DNA of 9,087 nucleotides from Bacteroidota bacterium (GTDB lineage: Bacteria > Bacteroidota > Bacteroidia > Bacteroidales > Rikenellaceae): positions 1 through 9,087 of the forward strand of contig JAEZTA010000138.1 in the NCBI GenBank assembly GCA_023443765.1, read 5' to 3'. The position numbers and the translations under genes were made by a program. How positions within the stretch are numbered: position 1 is the stretch's first letter; the number at the start of each line of letters is the position of its first letter. Below the pieces are notes generated by a model. The model was not told where the DNA came from. It searched no databases and saw only the letters and a program-made list of their open reading frames with translations. Below are positions 7,902 to 9,087 of this stretch, one piece after another.

Positions 7902-8441
7902 ATGACGGAGAATGAACAAGACCTAATCCTATGGGTGAGACTCGGCCGGGGGGGGGAGATTGCCGCCTTCCGGGAGTTGTTCGACCGCCATTATGCGCCG
8001 TTGTGCCGCTTTGCCGAATTCTGGCTCCGCGACCGCACCTCGGCCGAAGAGGTCGTACTCGATGTCTACACCCACGTCTGGCAGCACGCCGCAGAGTTGC
8101 AGATCACCGTTTCGGTGCGCGCCTACCTGTTCCGCGCCGTGCGCAACCGCGCGCTCAACCGCCTGCGCGACGACCGTTTTTCCTACATTCCGTTCGATGA
8201 ACTGGGGGAGATTTTCGCCGGCCCCGAGGAGTTGCAGATCGAGACCGACGAGGTCATGGAACTCGTGGCCGAAGCCGTCTCCCAACTGCCCGGGCGTTGC
8301 CGCGATATCTTCCTCAAAAGCCGCCGGGAGCAGCTCTCGAACGCCGAAATAGCCGCCGAAATGCAAATCTCCGTCAAAACCGTCGAAGCGCAGATGAGCA
8401 AGGCGCTGCGGCGTTTGCGCAGGCTGCTCCACCGGGAATGA
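7902..8441 (+). CDS. RNA polymerase ECF-type sigma-70 factor
   Basis: This 179-residue protein directs RNA polymerase to a specific promoter set. Region sigma-2 covers about residues 21-90: FRELFDRHYAPLCRFAEFWL, then the core-binding and -10 part TSAEEVVLDVYTHVWQ and AYLFRAVRNRALNRLRD. Region sigma-4 covers about 117-176, with QLPGRCRDIFLKSRREQLSN and the helix-turn-helix AEIAAEMQISVKTVEAQMSKALRRL. There is no sigma-3 domain and the length is normal for ECF factors. It resembles the Bacteroidetes FecI-like factors that usually precede a fecR gene, but here terminators flank it on both sides and coaD follows, so it is transcribed alone without an adjacent anti-sigma gene. Codons 16-19 contain a run of nine G's. 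The ATG at 7902 puts the conserved sigma-2 start at the usual distance from the N-terminus. Its targets are unknown. Confidence 0.93.
   Translation: MTENEQDLILWVRLGRGGEIAAFRELFDRHYAPLCRFAEFWLRDRTSAEEVVLDVYTHVWQHAAELQITVSVRAYLFRAVRNRALNRLRDDRFSYIPFDELGEIFAGPEELQIETDEVMELVAEAVSQLPGRCRDIFLKSRREQLSNAEIAAEMQISVKTVEAQMSKALRRLRRLLHRE
7948..7956 (+). repeat. Nine-G homopolymer tract inside the sigma factor gene
   Basis: Bases 7948-7956 are all G and encode part of R16-G17-G18-E19. Losing one G would send translation into a frame open to 8352; gaining one would send it into a frame open to 8200. In both cases sigma-2 and sigma-4 would be lost. Such tracts are prone to slippage during replication and also to sequencing error. 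Confidence 0.9.
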
Positions 8442-8462
8442 CCCGCCGCGCGCAGAAGGAAT

Positions 8463-8498
8463 AAAAAACGGAAAACGTGCGGCTTTTCCGTTTTTTTT
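8463..8498 (+). terminator. Intrinsic terminator after the sigma factor gene
   Basis: Stem CGGAAAA (8469-8475) pairs with TTTTCCG (8484-8490) around an 8-nt loop. Six A's (8463-8468) before and eight T's (8491-8498) after lengthen the stem and provide the release tract. It lies 21 bp after the sigma stop and ends one base before the coaD -7 box. Confidence 0.85.
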
Positions 8499-8499
8499 C

Positions 8500-8507
8500 T
8501 ACCTTTG
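8500..8507 (+). promoter_or_regulatory. Bacteroidetes -7 box (TAnnTTTG) of coaD
   Basis: TACCTTTG at 8500-8507 is a perfect match to the housekeeping sigma -7 consensus. No TTTG -33 element is present at the expected place (about 8475-8481), which falls in the terminator hairpin. Transcription would start about 8511-8514, at or within a few bases of the coaD ATG, so the mRNA would be leaderless or nearly so. Confidence 0.6.
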
Positions 8508-8513
8508 TCCGAT

Positions 8514-8984
8514 ATGGAACGCACTGCAATCTTCCCCGGGTCGTTCGACCCCTTCACGCGCGGCCATGCGGCATTGGTGGACGAAGCGCTGAATCTTTTC
8601 GACCGTGTGGTGATCGGCATCGGCAACAACACCTGCAAACAGGGGCTGCTGACGGTCGAAAACCGCAAGCGGCTGATCGACGACATCTACTGCGGCGAGC
8701 CGCGCGTCGAAGCGCGCATCTACACCGGGCTAACGGGCGAATTCGCCGAGGAAACCGGGGCCTGCGCCATCATCCGCGGCGTAAGGAACACCACCGACTT
8801 CGAGTACGAGCGCACGATGGAGGCCACCAACCACCGGATTTATCCCGAGATCACGACCGTCATGCTGTTTACCCCCTCGCCCGTGGCCGACATTTCGTCG
8901 TCGACCGTGCGCGAGGTGCTCTCATTCGGACGCAACGTGGAAGAGTTCATGCCCATAGGAATAGATATTAACAAATACCTGTAA
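8514..8984 (+). CDS. coaD: Phosphopantetheine adenylyltransferase
   Basis: CoaD transfers AMP from ATP to 4'-phosphopantetheine to form dephospho-CoA, the penultimate step of coenzyme A synthesis, in the cytoplasm. The 156-residue length is typical. The nucleotidyltransferase signature is seen as PGSFDPFTRGH (8-18), with the T-x-G-H form of the HxGH motif at 15-18. Other conserved points are GIGNN..K with Lys42, IIRGVRNTTDFEYE (86-99) with Arg88 and Arg91, and the ATP-binding ISSSTVRE (127-134). The ATG at 8514 is chosen because it places the signature at the usual position. An in-frame TTG at 8505 lies inside the -7 box and is unlikely to be used. lpxD follows after 2 bp, so the two are probably co-transcribed. 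Nothing suggests loss of activity. Confidence 0.97.
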   Translation: MERTAIFPGSFDPFTRGHAALVDEALNLFDRVVIGIGNNTCKQGLLTVENRKRLIDDIYCGEPRVEARIYTGLTGEFAEETGACAIIRGVRNTTDFEYERTMEATNHRIYPEITTVMLFTPSPVADISSSTVREVLSFGRNVEEFMPIGIDINKYL

Positions 8985-8986
8985 TT

Positions 8987-9087
8987 ATGATGGAATTTAC
9001 AGCCGAAATGATCGCCGGGTTCTTAGACGGCGAAATCGTCGGTAACAAGGACGCCAAAGTACACACCGTCTCCTCGATCGAGGAGGG
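8987..9087 (+). CDS. lpxD: UDP-3-O-acylglucosamine N-acyltransferase, N-terminal fragment
   Basis: The gene starts 2 bp after the coaD stop and runs off the window after 33 codons. The peptide begins MMEFTAEMIAGFLDGEIVGN and continues through KVHTVSSIEEG, which matches the uridine-binding N-terminal domain of Bacteroidetes LpxD (typically MEF-A--IA-F--GEI-G ... V-----IEEG). LpxD adds the amide-linked hydroxyacyl chain in lipid A synthesis. The catalytic left-handed beta-helix is outside the window. Tandem ATGs at 8987 and 8990 are both possible starts; the second gives the more usual MEF start. Confidence 0.85.
   Translation, partial: MMEFTAEMIAGFLDGEIVGNKDAKVHTVSSIEE

Noticed and set aside
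7929..8432. Open frame of 167 codons on the - strand opposite the sigma factor
   Set aside because: It mirrors the sigma gene almost exactly, has no recognisable domain, and the sense protein has clear sigma-2 and sigma-4 regions.
8505..8513. TTG at 8505 as the start of coaD
   Set aside because: It lies within the TACCTTTG box, and the ATG at 8514 gives the usual CoaD N-terminus.
9071..9084. Perfect 14-bp palindrome TCCTCGATCGAGGA
   Set aside because: It is inside the lpxD coding sequence and encodes the family-conserved SSIEE stretch, so it is probably a by-product of codon use.

Overview
The window looks like chromosomal DNA of a GC-rich member of the Bacteroidales. An Alistipes-like genus is my best guess, but this is inference. 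The evidence is a SusC/SusD pair, a FecR-type anti-sigma factor with a DUF4974 C-terminus, a DUF1735 surface lipoprotein, no consistent Shine-Dalgarno sites, and a perfect Bacteroidetes TAnnTTTG promoter box. All genes run on the + strand and the window is densely coding.

Left part (1-7754): a complete glycan-uptake-type (PUL-like) operon behind the tail of its regulator. The last 80 codons of a FecR-like anti-sigma factor (stop at 242-244) are followed by a 126-bp leader. Then come a SusC-type TonB-dependent transducer with an STN signalling domain (371-3886), a SusD lipoprotein (3895-5682), an endonuclease/exonuclease/phosphatase (EEP) lipoprotein with an intact catalytic set (5718-6611), and a DUF1735 plus discoidin (F5/8C) lipoprotein (6643-7704). 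A strong intrinsic terminator closes the unit at 7718-7754. The likely logic is that ligand bound by SusC/SusD is sensed through the STN domain. FecR would then release an ECF sigma factor, presumably encoded just left of the window, which raises transcription of the operon. No glycoside hydrolase is present, so the EEP protein is the only enzyme of the operon.

Right part (7755-9087): a 147-bp regulatory gap after the terminator, then a monocistronic ECF sigma factor gene (7902-8441) with no anti-sigma partner beside it and a nine-G tract in codons 16-19. A second intrinsic terminator (8463-8498) lies directly against a TAnnTTTG box (8500-8507) that sits 6 bp before the ATG of coaD (8514-8984). 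The start of lpxD follows after 2 bp and runs off the window. coaD and lpxD are housekeeping genes (coenzyme A and lipid A synthesis), so the accessory PUL-like locus ends at the border with core genome.

Points that deserve a second look are the hydrolase-free SusCD/EEP operon, the G-tract in the orphan sigma factor, the predicted leaderless coaD transcript, the different lipoprotein sorting signals within one operon, and the phased heptamer repeats upstream of susC. I saw no RNA genes, CRISPR arrays or insertion sequences.
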